This document shows positions 42,689 through 51,021 of a DNA stretch of 64,000 bases, piece after piece (position 1 is the first letter of the stretch; each line of letters starts with the position of its first letter). Below the pieces are notes generated by a model. That model searched no databases. It saw only the letters and a list, made by a program, of their open reading frames with translations, and was not told where the DNA came from. The DNA comes from Streptomyces marokkonensis (GTDB taxonomy: Bacteria; Actinomycetota; Actinomycetes; Streptomycetales; Streptomycetaceae). The DNA is taken from positions 186,001-250,000 of the forward strand of contig NZ_VSKS01000011.1 in NCBI RefSeq assembly GCF_008312835.1. Reading direction: 5' to 3'. The position numbers and the translations under genes are program-made.

Positions 42689-43447
42689 TCAGGCCACGCC
42701 GGCGTTCAGGAAGATGCCGCCGTCGACGACCAGGGTCTGGCCGGTGACCCAGTCCGACTGGTCCGAGGTGAGGAACGCGGCGGCACCGCCGATGTCGGAG
42801 GGCACACCGAGACGGCCCAGCGGATAGCCCGCCGCGGCCTCCTCCTCCCGGCCCTCGTACAGCGCCTGCGCGAACTTGGTCTTGACCACCGCCGGGGCGA
42901 TGGCGTTGACCCGCACCCGGGGCGCGAACTCGTGCGCCAGCTGCTGGGTCAGGTTGATCAGCGCGGCCTTGCTGACGCCGTAGGCGGCGATGAACGGGGA
43001 GGGCGCGAGGCCCGCGACGGAGGCGATGTTGACGATCGCGCCGCCGTTGTCCTTCTGCCAGGCGTGCCAGGTCTTCTGCGCGAAGCCGAGCGCCGAGATC
43101 ACGTTGGTCTCGAACACCTTGCGCGCCACGTTCAGGTCGAGGTCGGCGATCGCCCCGAACACCGGGTTGGTGCCGGCGTTGTTGACCAGGTAGTCGACGC
43201 GGCCGAAGGCCTCCATCGCGCGCTCGACGGCGAGGGTCTGGTGGGCCTCGTCGTGCGCCTTGCCGGCGACGTACACGGCCCGGTCGGTGCCGAGCTTTTC
43301 GACGGCCTCCTTGAGGGCGTCCTCGCCCCGGCCGGTGATGCAGACCCGGTCGCCGCGCGCGACGAGCGCCTCGGCGACTCCGTAGCCGATGCCGCGGCTG
43401 GCGCCGGTGATCAGGGCGACCTTGCCCGAGAGTTCCACAGCAGTCAT
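42689..43447 (-). CDS. SDR-family oxidoreductase, FabG-like
   Basis: A 252-residue classical SDR: TGASRGIGYG near 14-23, NNAG near 90, catalytic Ser in NIASVAGLAPS, and the YGVSK motif near 157. The end, WVTGQTLVVDGGIFLNAGV, is standard for 3-ketoacyl-ACP/CoA reductase-like SDRs. It starts 13 bases after the stop of the upstream fabG-like gene, so the two form an operon. Both are distinct members of the family rather than recent duplicates. Together they may supply a reductase pair for fatty acid or acyl-CoA metabolism. Confidence 0.92.
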   Translation of the reverse strand: MTAVELSGKVALITGASRGIGYGVAEALVARGDRVCITGRGEDALKEAVEKLGTDRAVYVAGKAHDEAHQTLAVERAMEAFGRVDYLVNNAGTNPVFGAIADLDLNVARKVFETNVISALGFAQKTWHAWQKDNGGAIVNIASVAGLAPSPFIAAYGVSKAALINLTQQLAHEFAPRVRVNAIAPAVVKTKFAQALYEGREEEAAAGYPLGRLGVPSDIGGAAAFLTSDQSDWVTGQTLVVDGGIFLNAGVA

Positions 43448-43460
43448 GTTCCCGGTCTTC

Positions 43461-44222
43461 CTAGTCGAGCGGTCCGCCGGCGACGTACAGCACCTGGCCG
43501 GAGACGAAGCCGGCCGCCTCGCCGGTGAAGAAGGCGATCGCGTTGGCGATGTCCTCGGGCTCGCCGACGCGGGCGACCGGGATCTGCGTGGCGGCGGCGG
43601 CCTTGAAGTCCTCGAAGCCCATGCCGACGCGGTCGGCGGTGGCCTTGGTCATCTCGGTGGCGATGAAGCCGGGCGCGACGGCGTTGGCGGTGACGCCGAA
43701 CTTGCCGAGTTCCTTGGCGAGGGTCTTGGTGAAGCCCTGGAGGCCGGCCTTGGCGGCCGAGTAGTTGACCTGGCCGCGGTTGCCGAGCGCGGAGGAGGAC
43801 GACAGGTTGACGATCCGGCCGAAGCCGGCGTCGACCATGTGCTTCTGACAGGCCTTCGACATCAGGAACGCGCCGCGCAGGTGCACGTTCATGACGGTGT
43901 CCCAGTCGGAGACGCTCATCTTGAACAGCAGGTTGTCGCGGAGCACGCCCGCGTTGTTCACCAGGATGGTCGGCGCGCCGAGCTCCTCGGCGATCCGGGC
44001 GACGGCGGCCTCGACCTGCGCCTCGTCGGAGACGTCGCAGCCGACCGCGAGGGCCTTGCCGCCCGCGGCGGTGATCTTCTCGACGGTGTCCTTGCAGGCG
44101 GCCTCGTCGAGGTCGATCACGGCGACCGCGCGGCCCTCCGCGGCCAGTCGTACGGCGGTGGCGGCGCCGATGCCGCGCGCGGCGCCGGTGACGACCGCGA
44201 CCCGCTGCTCAGTGGTGGACAT
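43461..44222 (-). CDS. fabG: 3-oxoacyl-ACP reductase-like SDR
   Basis: The 253-residue SDR has TGAARGIGAATAVRLA near 12-27, NNAG near 90, the catalytic stretch NLSSSSALGNRGQVNYSAAK (Ser, Tyr, Lys) near 138-157 and the closing GFVSGQVLYVAGGP. It reduces 3-oxoacyl thioesters with NADPH in the FabG family. It is the first gene of a two-gene operon with another SDR. An AGGAG site precedes the ATG at 44222. Because no other fatty acid synthase gene is near, this is probably an extra, condition-specific FabG rather than the essential one. Confidence 0.9.
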   Translation of the reverse strand: MSTTEQRVAVVTGAARGIGAATAVRLAAEGRAVAVIDLDEAACKDTVEKITAAGGKALAVGCDVSDEAQVEAAVARIAEELGAPTILVNNAGVLRDNLLFKMSVSDWDTVMNVHLRGAFLMSKACQKHMVDAGFGRIVNLSSSSALGNRGQVNYSAAKAGLQGFTKTLAKELGKFGVTANAVAPGFIATEMTKATADRVGMGFEDFKAAAATQIPVARVGEPEDIANAIAFFTGEAAGFVSGQVLYVAGGPLD

Positions 44223-44523
44223 TGCTGCTTCTCCTCGCCCTTGGGATGCGGCTCCGCGGCCGGACTCGGTTCAGTGAGCGACCGCTTAGTACCTTCAGCA
44301 GACGTGACGCTAGAAGCCCTGGCACCCGGTGTCAACGGCACACCGCGCGTGTGTGATCCATTCCCCGCACGGGCACCCCTTCCGGCCGTGCGTGCCGCGG
44401 GCCGCCGGGCACCGCCCCGCGGCCGGCGCGAAGCACCCGATCGGCCCACTGCGGCGCGCCCCCGCACCGGGCGGCCCCTAGCGTCGAAGCGCGAGCCACC
44501 CGCGGCCGGAAAGGAGGCGCTCC
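44223..44523. promoter_or_regulatory. Divergent promoter region with an AGCG/CGCT dyad
   Basis: No gene is visible in these 301 bases. TGAGCGACCGCTTA at 44275-44288 contains the dyad AGCG-AC-CGCT, the core of many TetR-type operators in actinobacterial lipid genes. It lies about 55 bases before the fabG-like start. The right end carries the ribosome binding site AAAGGAGG for the Excalibur-domain gene. Confidence 0.4.
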
Positions 44524-45066
44524 ATGCGCCGTCGCACCGGTGCCATGGGCACGCTGATCGCGCTCGCCGCGATCGTGCCGTTGGCCGACACCGCCCACGC
44601 CCAGGACCTGGACTGCAGCGACTTCACCTACCAGGAGGACGCGCAGACCTTCTTCGACCTGGACCGGAGCGATCCGCATCGGCTCGACGAGGACCCGGGT
44701 CCGGACGACGGGGTGGCCTGCGAGGCGCTTCCCCGGCGCGGTCTCACCTCGTCCACCTTCCGGCCCGCGCCCGCCACGTCCGCACCGGCCCGGTCGCCGT
44801 CACCGTCACCGTCACCGACGACCGCTCCGCCCACCCGGACCGCAACCCCCACCACCGCGCCCACCACGGCGTCGGCGCCCGCCACCACCGCGCCCACCAC
44901 TCCGTCGGCGCCGGTCGGCTCCGCTTCACCCACGCGTGGTGTGCGGGGCGGGCTGGGCGGCTCGTCGGAGTCCGGGCCGAGCGGCTGGGACCTGGGCATC
45001 GGCGCGACGTTCGTGACAGGTGCCGTGCTCGCGGCCGGACACCTGGTGAGACGCCGCCGCGCCTGA
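44524..45066 (+). CDS. Secreted Excalibur-domain protein with C-terminal anchor
   Basis: The 180-residue protein has a signal peptide (residues 1-26, ending DTAHA before QDLDC). An Excalibur calcium-binding domain follows at about 29-70 (DLDCSDFTYQEDAQTFFD with the closing DPGPDDGVACEALP, the DxDxDGxxCE variant). Then come a Thr/Pro/Ser-rich linker of about 60 residues, likely glycosylated or wall-spanning, a single helix IGATFVTGAVLAAGHLV and a basic tail. This is a cell-surface design. A strong AAAGGAGG sits 6 bases before the ATG. The role is unknown; Excalibur domains often accompany extracellular nucleases, but no nuclease domain is here. Confidence 0.85.
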   Translation: MRRRTGAMGTLIALAAIVPLADTAHAQDLDCSDFTYQEDAQTFFDLDRSDPHRLDEDPGPDDGVACEALPRRGLTSSTFRPAPATSAPARSPSPSPSPTTAPPTRTATPTTAPTTASAPATTAPTTPSAPVGSASPTRGVRGGLGGSSESGPSGWDLGIGATFVTGAVLAAGHLVRRRRA

Positions 45067-45086
45067 CGGTCCGTGGGCGGCCGCGG

Positions 45087-45470
45087 TCAGCGCACGAGCA
45101 GATCGAGCAGCCGCTCCGCCTCCGCCGCCGGATCGGCGGTGAGCCCGGTGTGCACCGGACCGGGCTGGACGATGGTGGACCGGGGCGCGATCAGCCAGCG
45201 GAAGCGCCGCCCGGCGTCGTCGTGCGCGGCCTGTCCGGCCGCGTCCCCGCCCGCGCACACGCCCTCGACCGCCCGCAGCGCGGCCCGCACGCCGGGCAGG
45301 TCCGCCGACGGGTCGAGAGCGAGCAGCCGCGCCTCGTCGAGATGGGTGCGGGCGGCGACGAAGGACTTGGGGCGGCAGTACACGAGCACCCCCGCGTTGA
45401 CGCACTCACCGCGTTCGATGCGCGGTACGACCCTCAGCAGCGCGTACTCGAAGACGTGCCGGTCGCTCAC
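45087..45470 (-). CDS. DUF3037 protein paired with a HipA-like kinase
   Basis: The 127-residue protein matches DUF3037: FEYALLRVVPRIERGECVNAG, the conserved VYCRPKSFVAARTHLDEARL and the closing RFRWLIAPRSTIVQPGPVHTG. It has no enzyme-like motif that I can name. The GTG start at 45470 overlaps the kinase stop (GTGA), so the two genes are translationally coupled and probably act together. DUF3037 genes next to HipA-like kinases occur in other bacteria, which supports a two-protein system whose function is not established. Confidence 0.87.
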   Translation of the reverse strand: MSDRHVFEYALLRVVPRIERGECVNAGVLVYCRPKSFVAARTHLDEARLLALDPSADLPGVRAALRAVEGVCAGGDAAGQAAHDDAGRRFRWLIAPRSTIVQPGPVHTGLTADPAAEAERLLDLLVR

Positions 45471-46231
45471 TGGTCCCCCTCGAGGCCGTGGATGCGCTGG
45501 TGGACGGTGGCCGCGCGGGCGATCAGCGGCCGCGCGTAGGCCGACCGCAGTTCGTCGGGGCTGCCGAAGCCCTGCTCCCCGGCCAGCCAGACGTCGGGGA
45601 TCTCGGCGGTGACCTCGGCCAGCAGGTCCTCGGTCACCTGCGGTGCGAGGTCCGCCGCGGCCGACGCCACGTCCGGTGCGAACGTCCTGAGGGCATGGTC
45701 GGAGGCGTCGTAGGGACGGGCGGCGGAGGCGGCGGCGCCGGGCCAGTTGTGGTGCCAGATCATGGTCGCGCCGTGGTCGATGAGCCACAGCCCGTCGCTC
45801 CGGCGGAGCATGTTGGGGTTGCGCCAGGAGCGGTCGACGTTGTTCACCAGCGCGTCGAACCAGACGATCCGGCCGGCCTCCCCGGGGTCCACCTCGAAGG
45901 CGATCGGGTCGAAGCCCAGGGCGCCGGAGAGAAAGTCCATGCCCAGGTTGGTGCCGCCGCTGGACTTCAGCAGTTGCTGCACCTCCTGGTCGGGCTCACC
46001 GAGCCCCAGCACGGGGTCGAGTTCGACGGTGACCAGCCGCGGCACCCTCAGCCCGAGCCGGCGGGCCAGTTCCCCGCACACGACCTCGGCGACCAGCGTC
46101 TTGCGGCCCTGCCCGGCGCCGGTGAACTTCAGGACATAGGTCCCGAGGTCGTCGGCCTCGATCAGTCCGGGCAGCGAGCCGCCCTCGCGCAGCGGCGCGA
46201 TGAAACGGGTCGCGATGACTTCCTTGAGCAT
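45467..46231 (-). CDS. HipA-like kinase-fold protein
   Basis: The 254-residue protein is a reduced HipA-type kinase. A probable ATP-site lysine is in YVLKFTGAGQGRK (K35). The catalytic-loop-like segment DALVNNVDRSWRNPNML is at 126-142 (Asp, Asn, Asp and Asn in kinase-like spacing), and the metal-binding Asp is in LIDHGATMIWH (D152). True HipA toxins are about 440 residues and sit next to an HTH antitoxin HipB. This one is short, has no HTH partner and is coupled to DUF3037 instead. It may phosphorylate a protein or small molecule; a toxin role is unproven. Confidence 0.82.
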   Translation of the reverse strand: MLKEVIATRFIAPLREGGSLPGLIEADDLGTYVLKFTGAGQGRKTLVAEVVCGELARRLGLRVPRLVTVELDPVLGLGEPDQEVQQLLKSSGGTNLGMDFLSGALGFDPIAFEVDPGEAGRIVWFDALVNNVDRSWRNPNMLRRSDGLWLIDHGATMIWHHNWPGAAASAARPYDASDHALRTFAPDVASAAADLAPQVTEDLLAEVTAEIPDVWLAGEQGFGSPDELRSAYARPLIARAATVHQRIHGLEGDQ

Positions 46232-46430
46232 CGCCCCAGGCTACTGGCGCGGCACCGCACGCCGGAGGCGGCCCGGGCGGGACGGGCCCCGCGCCCGACA
46301 GCGAAACGACAGCTGTGATTTACGCCCCTCCGACCGCGGGCACGCCAAGCTCTCGGCATCCCCTGAACAGCGTGGCCCCGTCGGCCGTACCTCTCCCCGA
46401 CCCCCCACCCTCCCCGGAAGGGACATCAGC

Positions 46431-46925
46431 ATGACCGCATCGCCTCAGCCCGCATCGGGACCCGGCCGTCGAGCCGTCGTGGCGGCGGCCGGAGCGGCGG
46501 GCCTCGCCGCCGCGCTGACCGCGTGCGGAGGTTCCGACGACGACGCGTCGGGCTCCTCCGTGGACTCCGGACCCACCGGCGGCCCGTCGGACGACGGTCC
46601 GAGCGGCGCCGGCTCCGACGGTGGCGCCGCCGCCGGTGCCGAGCCGCTCGCCTCGACCGCGGACATCCCCGAGGGCGGCGGAAAGGTCTTCGCCGACCGC
46701 GAGGTGGTCGTCACCCAGCCGACGGCGGGCGAGTTCAAGGCCTTCTCGGCCACCTGCACCCACCAGGGGTGCGCGGTGAAGAGCATCGCCGACGGGGTCA
46801 TCAACTGCCCCTGCCACAACAGCAACTTCTCCATCGCCGACGGCAGTGTGAAGAGCGGTCCTGCGACCAAACCGCTGCCCGCGGTGGAGATCACCGTCAG
46901 CGGGGACTCGATCACCCTCGCCTGA
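46431..46925 (+). CDS. Rieske [2Fe-2S] lipoprotein-like protein
   Basis: The 164-residue protein has a Tat-type leader (GRRAVVAAAGAAGLAAAL) ending in the lipobox-like LTAC. A Gly/Ser/Asp-rich linker of about 40 residues follows, then a Rieske domain with both ligand motifs, CTHQGC near 110 and CPCHNSNF near 130, and the closing PATKPLPAVEITVSG. It should bind a 2Fe-2S cluster outside the membrane and carry electrons. It is not next to cytochrome bc genes, so it is not the respiratory QcrA. The partner is unknown. Confidence 0.9.
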   Translation: MTASPQPASGPGRRAVVAAAGAAGLAAALTACGGSDDDASGSSVDSGPTGGPSDDGPSGAGSDGGAAAGAEPLASTADIPEGGGKVFADREVVVTQPTAGEFKAFSATCTHQGCAVKSIADGVINCPCHNSNFSIADGSVKSGPATKPLPAVEITVSGDSITLA

Positions 46926-46977
46926 GCCGTCGGCCGGCACCTGGCACCATGCACGACATGAGAGAAGAAGAGGCCGT

Positions 46978-47448
46978 ATGACCGCCACGCAGCGCCGGGG
47001 CCGGAAGATCATGATGACGCCCGGAGAGCTGGACGATTTCCTCACCGTCCAGCGCACCTGCCGGGTCGCCACGGTGTCCGCCGACGGCGCACCGCACGTC
47101 AGCACCCTCTGGTTCGCCTGGGACGGCACCTCGCTCTGGCTGTACTCCGTGGTGCGCAGCAGGCGCTGGGCGGATCTGCGGCGGGACCCGCGGGTGGCGG
47201 TCGTGGTCGACACGGGCGAGGAGTACGACGAGCTGCGCGGCGCGGAGCTGTCCGGGCGGGCGGAGTTCGTGGGCGAGATCCCGCGCACCGGCGAGCTGTG
47301 CGCGGAACTCGACGTCCCCGAGACCCTGTTCGCCCGCAAGAACTTCGGCCTGGACGAGATGCCCCACGACGGACGGCACGCCTGGCTGCGCCTGACGCCG
47401 GAGAAGATCGTGTCCTGGGACTTCAGGAAGCTGCCGACGCCGTCCTAG
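46978..47448 (+). CDS. PPOX-class flavin/F420-binding protein
   Basis: A 156-residue split-barrel protein of the pyridoxamine 5'-phosphate oxidase-like superfamily: RTCRVATVSADGAPHVSTLW, then YSVVRSRRWADLRRDPRVAV and VDTGEEYDELRGAELSGRAE. Actinobacterial members bind FMN, heme or F420 and reduce diverse compounds. The F420 versus FMN choice cannot be made by eye. It starts 52 bases after the Rieske gene on the same strand. Its 3' end overlaps the convergent LysR gene by 26 bases. Confidence 0.85.
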   Translation: MTATQRRGRKIMMTPGELDDFLTVQRTCRVATVSADGAPHVSTLWFAWDGTSLWLYSVVRSRRWADLRRDPRVAVVVDTGEEYDELRGAELSGRAEFVGEIPRTGELCAELDVPETLFARKNFGLDEMPHDGRHAWLRLTPEKIVSWDFRKLPTPS

Positions 47449-48373
47449 GACGCCCGTCGCTCTCCCCGGCCGGCCCGACGCGTTCCCCCGCCGCCCGCAG
47501 CGCCTCCACCGCCGCGCGGATGGACGGGCGGCGGTCCGCGTCCGCACGCCAGACCACGAAGACGTGCCGTCGTACCCGCTGCCGCAGGGGGACGGTCACG
47601 ACCCCGTCCGGCAGCGGGTTGCGGCCCAGCAGGGGGGCGATGCAGACGCCGAGCCCCGCCGCGACCAGGCCGAGCTGGGTGTGGCTCTCGGCGGCACGGT
47701 GGCCGACGATCGGCTCGATGCCCTTGGAGCGCAAGGTGAACATGAGCCACTCGTGGCAGAACTCTCCCTCGCCCCACGTGATCCACTCGTCCTCGGCGAA
47801 CTCGGCGAGGTCCACCTCGTCGCGCCCGGCCAGCGGGTGACCGGCCGGAAGCGCCACATCGGCCGGGTCGTCCAGCAGGAGCGCCTTGACCAGGCCGTCG
47901 GGCAGCGGCATCGGCTTGTTGTACCAGTCGAGCACCACGGCGAGGTCGAGGTTCCCGCGGACCACCCCCCGGATGCCCTGCTCCGGTTCCAGCTCGCGGG
48001 AGCGCACGCGCAGCGCGGGGTGCCGTTCGCGCAGATCCGCGAGCGCGACCGGGAACAGCCCGCGGGCGGCGGTCGGGAACGCCGAGACGCGCAGCTCACC
48101 GGCGACCTGCCCGCGCTGCGCCTCCAGATCGGACTGGGCCAGCTCGACCTGGGACAGGATGCGCGCGGCGTGCTCGGCGAGCAGCCGGCCCGCGTCCGTG
48201 AGCCGGACACCGCGCCCGTTCTTGGCCAGCAGCCGCTGGCCGACCTCCCGCTCCAGCTTGGACATCTGCTGCGAGACGGCCGAGGTCGTGATGTGCAGCC
48301 CCTCCGCCGCGCCGCTGACCGAGCCGTGCCGGGCGAGGGCGTCGAGGGTGCGCAGGCGCTCCAGGTTCAACAT
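47423..48373 (-). CDS. LysR-family transcriptional regulator
   Basis: The 316-residue LysR protein has its winged helix at residues 1-62 (MLNLERLRTLDALARHGSVS, then LHITTSAVSQQMSKLEREVG) and a periplasmic-binding-like sensor domain from about 90 (GELRVSAFPTAARGLFPVAL, onward). It is divergent from an EamA exporter with repeated CGAGAT half-sites between them, so it very likely regulates that exporter. The ATG at 48373 is the standard LysR start. It is similar in layout to LysR/exporter pairs that respond to amino acids or toxic metabolites. Confidence 0.93.
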   Translation of the reverse strand: MLNLERLRTLDALARHGSVSGAAEGLHITTSAVSQQMSKLEREVGQRLLAKNGRGVRLTDAGRLLAEHAARILSQVELAQSDLEAQRGQVAGELRVSAFPTAARGLFPVALADLRERHPALRVRSRELEPEQGIRGVVRGNLDLAVVLDWYNKPMPLPDGLVKALLLDDPADVALPAGHPLAGRDEVDLAEFAEDEWITWGEGEFCHEWLMFTLRSKGIEPIVGHRAAESHTQLGLVAAGLGVCIAPLLGRNPLPDGVVTVPLRQRVRRHVFVVWRADADRRPSIRAAVEALRAAGERVGPAGESDGRPRTASAAS

Positions 48374-48382
48374 GTAAGTGAT

Positions 48383-48425
48383 GCTACGAGATACCGCGTG
48401 CGAAATCTCGATTGTGCTACGAGAT
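48383..48425. promoter_or_regulatory. LysR binding region with three half-sites
   Basis: GCTACGAGAT occurs at 48383-48392 and exactly again at 48416-48425, 33 bases apart. An inverted ATCTCG at 48405-48410 pairs with the first CGAGAT across a 12-base spacer. Three phased half-sites fit the recognition-plus-activation site layout of LysR proteins. Confidence 0.7.
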
Positions 48426-48448
48426 GGGTGTCCAGCATCGTTACGTCC

Positions 48449-49396
48449 ATGAGCAGCGTCACCGCGACCACCACCACGCCGGGCCCGGTCGGTCCCGCCC
48501 CGGACAACGCCCGCCCCCGTCTGGACTGGCGGCTGCGTTTCGGCGCACTGTCCCTGATCTGGGGCTTCAGCTTCCTCCTCATCAAGGTGGGCACCCAGGG
48601 ATACGCCCCGTTCCAGGTCACCTTCGGCCGGCTGGCCTTCGGGACCGCCGTCCTCGCCGTCGCGATGGCGGTGCGCCGGGAGCGGCTGCCGCGCGGTGCG
48701 CGCACCTGGGGGCATCTCGCGGTCGCCGGATTCCTGCTGAACGCCCTGCCATTCTCCCTGTTCGCCTTCGCGGAGCTGACCATCCCGTCCACGCTGGCCG
48801 GCATCTGCAACGCGACCTCGCCGCTGTGGGGCATGGCGCTGTCGCTGGTGGCCCTGTCCGAGGACCGGCCGACCCGGGTGCGGGTGGCGGGGCTCGGCCT
48901 GGGGTTCCTCGGGGTGCTGACCGTGCTGGGCGCATGGCAGGGCTTCCAGGGCCTGGACGCCCGCGGCACCGCGCTGGCCCTGCTGGCCTCGCTGAGCTAC
49001 CCGGTCGGCTGGATCTACGTCCGCCGCACCCTGGCGGGCAGCAGTCACTCGAACCTGTCCCTGACCGGGGGCCAGCTGCTGCTCGCCACCGTCCAACTGG
49101 CGGTCGTCACACCGCTGTTCACCACCCTGCCGACCACCTTCGCCGTCGGGCCGCTGCTGGCGATCGCCGCGCTGGGCACGCTGGGCACGGGTCTGGCCGT
49201 CCTCGTCCAGTACGGCTTGGTCGCCGAGGTGGGTCCGACGACCGGGCAGATGGTCACCTACTTCGTCCCCGTGATCGCCGCCGCGGCCGGCATCGTGCTG
49301 CTCGGTGAGACGCTGACGTGGTCGACACCGGTGGGCGCGGCGATCGTGCTGGCGGGCGCGGCACTGACGCAGGCGAGGCCGAAGCGGCCGGCGTGA
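48449..49396 (+). CDS. EamA/DMT-family exporter
   Basis: The 315-residue transporter has ten predicted helices in two EamA repeats. The first opens FGALSLIWGFSFLLIKVG and the second TALALLASLSYPVGWIYV, with the closing LGETLTWSTPVGAAIVLAGA typical of the family. Such proteins export amino acids or other small metabolites. It is divergent from a LysR regulator with a clear three-part binding region, so induction by its own substrate is likely. ATG at 48449; no strong ribosome binding site. Confidence 0.92.
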   Translation: MSSVTATTTTPGPVGPAPDNARPRLDWRLRFGALSLIWGFSFLLIKVGTQGYAPFQVTFGRLAFGTAVLAVAMAVRRERLPRGARTWGHLAVAGFLLNALPFSLFAFAELTIPSTLAGICNATSPLWGMALSLVALSEDRPTRVRVAGLGLGFLGVLTVLGAWQGFQGLDARGTALALLASLSYPVGWIYVRRTLAGSSHSNLSLTGGQLLLATVQLAVVTPLFTTLPTTFAVGPLLAIAALGTLGTGLAVLVQYGLVAEVGPTTGQMVTYFVPVIAAAAGIVLLGETLTWSTPVGAAIVLAGAALTQARPKRPA

Positions 49397-49648
49397 CCGC
49401 GCCACCGGCGCCGCGCTGCAGCCGGGACGACAGGGCTCCCGGGCTCGAACACCGCGCCTGCCCCGGCCTGTTGAGGGACGCGGCCCGTGCGTACGGCTGC
49501 CGCCGACCGTTCTCCACTCCGAACGGCGGCCCACGCCCCACGCACGCCCGAGCACGGCGACAGTGCGCCCCGGCCACGACGACCGAGCGCCGCACCCGCG
49601 CTTCACGAGCACGCCCGCTCCGGCCCGGCACACGGCCGAGCCCCGCGC

Positions 49649-50986
49649 CTACGCGTACGTCCGCGCCGGCTCCCCGGCCGGGCCGATCGCCGCGGCGATC
49701 GCCTCGGACAGGGGCTCGATCTCGTCCTCGGTGAGCGTCGAGACGGTGACCCGGATGGCCGGCGGCGCGCTCATCCGGAAGCGGGCGCCGGGGGCCACCG
49801 CCCAGCCCGCGTGCAGGAGCCGGGCGACGGCGCCGGTCTCGTCGGGGACGGGCACCCACACGTTCATGCCGCTGGGCCCGTGGGCGGCGACCCCGCGCCG
49901 GGCCAGCGCCCCGATCAGCGCGTCGCGGCGCCGCCCGTAGCGCGCGGCCACGGCCGCCGGGTCCACCGCTCCCTCGCTCCACAGCCGCACCACCGCACGC
50001 TGGACGATCCGGCTGACCCAGCCCGGCCCGAGCCGCTGCCGTCCGCGCACCCGGTCGACGGTCACCGCGTCCCCGGTGAGCACCGCGAGCCGCAGGTCGG
50101 GCCCGTAGGCCTTGGCCGCCGAGCGCACGAAGGCCCAGCTCCGGGTGGTTCCCGCGAGGGGGTGGAGCGGGAGGTCGACGATGTGGTGCCCGTGGTCGTC
50201 CTCGATCAGCAGCGTCTCGGGGTGCTCCGCGAGCACCGACCGCAGGGCACGCGCGCGTGCGGCGCTCAGCGCGGCCCCGGTCGGGTTCTGCGCCCGGTCG
50301 GTGACGAGGAGGGCTCGCGCCCCGCCCGCCAGCGCCTGACGCACGTCGTCGGGGAGCGGGCCCTCGCCGTCGACGCCGACGGGGACGGTGCGCAGGCCGA
50401 GCGCCGGGACCAGGTCCAGCAGACTCCCCCACCCGGGGTCCTCCACCGCGACCGCGTCACCGGGTCTGAGGTGGGCCGTGAGCACCCGCTCGATGGCGTC
50501 CAGCGCGCCCGAGGTGACGGCGACGGGCCCGTCGGGGACACCGTCGGCGTCCAGCCCGGCCCGGGCCAGACGTGCCAGCCCGGGCTCGACGGGTGCCTGC
50601 CCGTAGAGCACCGGATCCCGGTCGCCCTGGGCGGCCGCCGCCGCGAAGGCCCCGGCGAGCGGGGGCAGCAGCGCGGGGTCCGGGTTGCCCTCGGACAGGT
50701 TCCGCACGCCCGGCGGGACCTCCACCCGGATGAGCTCGCGTGCCGTGGTCGCCGGCTTGGGCCGCACCCTGCTCCCCCGCCGGCCCGCGGTCTCGATGAC
50801 CCCGCGCTCACGCAGAGTGCGGTACGCGGCCGCGACGGTGTTCGGGTTCACCCCGAGCCGGTCCGCCAACTCCCTCATAGGGGGGAGCAGTTCGCCCGGC
50901 CGCAGCGTCCCGTCCCCCACCGCTCGCTCGATGCTGGCGGAAATGTCCGCCGCACGCCGTCCACTGATCCGATACTCTCCTAGCAC
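49649..50986 (-). CDS. MocR-type GntR regulator with aminotransferase domain
   Basis: The 445-residue protein fuses a GntR winged helix (about 1-75: ASIERAVGDGTLRPGELLPP, RLGVNPNTVAAAYRTLRERG) to a type I aminotransferase-like domain (about 95-440). The PLP-fold landmarks NLSEGNPDPALLP, VTSGALDAIERVL, DRAQNPTGAALS and LIEDDHGHHIV are seen. The Schiff-base lysine is probably that of SAAKAYGPDLRLAVLTG. MocR proteins sense PLP or amino compounds. It is divergent from a PPOX/PaiB pair and probably controls it. GTG start at 50986. Confidence 0.93.
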   Translation of the reverse strand: MLGEYRISGRRAADISASIERAVGDGTLRPGELLPPMRELADRLGVNPNTVAAAYRTLRERGVIETAGRRGSRVRPKPATTARELIRVEVPPGVRNLSEGNPDPALLPPLAGAFAAAAAQGDRDPVLYGQAPVEPGLARLARAGLDADGVPDGPVAVTSGALDAIERVLTAHLRPGDAVAVEDPGWGSLLDLVPALGLRTVPVGVDGEGPLPDDVRQALAGGARALLVTDRAQNPTGAALSAARARALRSVLAEHPETLLIEDDHGHHIVDLPLHPLAGTTRSWAFVRSAAKAYGPDLRLAVLTGDAVTVDRVRGRQRLGPGWVSRIVQRAVVRLWSEGAVDPAAVAARYGRRRDALIGALARRGVAAHGPSGMNVWVPVPDETGAVARLLHAGWAVAPGARFRMSAPPAIRVTVSTLTEDEIEPLSEAIAAAIGPAGEPARTYA

Positions 50987-50997
50987 AAAATCAAGTA

Positions 50998-51009
50998 TGC
51001 ACTAGTGCA
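50998..51009. promoter_or_regulatory. 12-base palindrome between MocR and PPOX genes
   Basis: TGCACTAGTGCA is a perfect palindrome. A related half-site, CTAGCACA, lies at 50980-50987 over the MocR start codon. MocR proteins bind such direct or inverted half-sites, so repression of both genes from here is plausible. The palindrome ends one base before a possible ATG at 51010. Confidence 0.6.
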
Positions 51010-51021
51010 ATGGAGACCGCC

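Noticed and set aside
45467-46231. Calling the HipA-like gene a HipA toxin with a HipB antitoxin
   Set aside because: There is no HTH partner on either side, and the protein is only a little over half the length of HipA.
49397-49648. A hidden gene in the 252-base gap between convergent EamA and MocR genes
   Set aside because: No frame has a start with a ribosome binding site or recognisable residues, and the region is Arg/Pro-rich in every frame.
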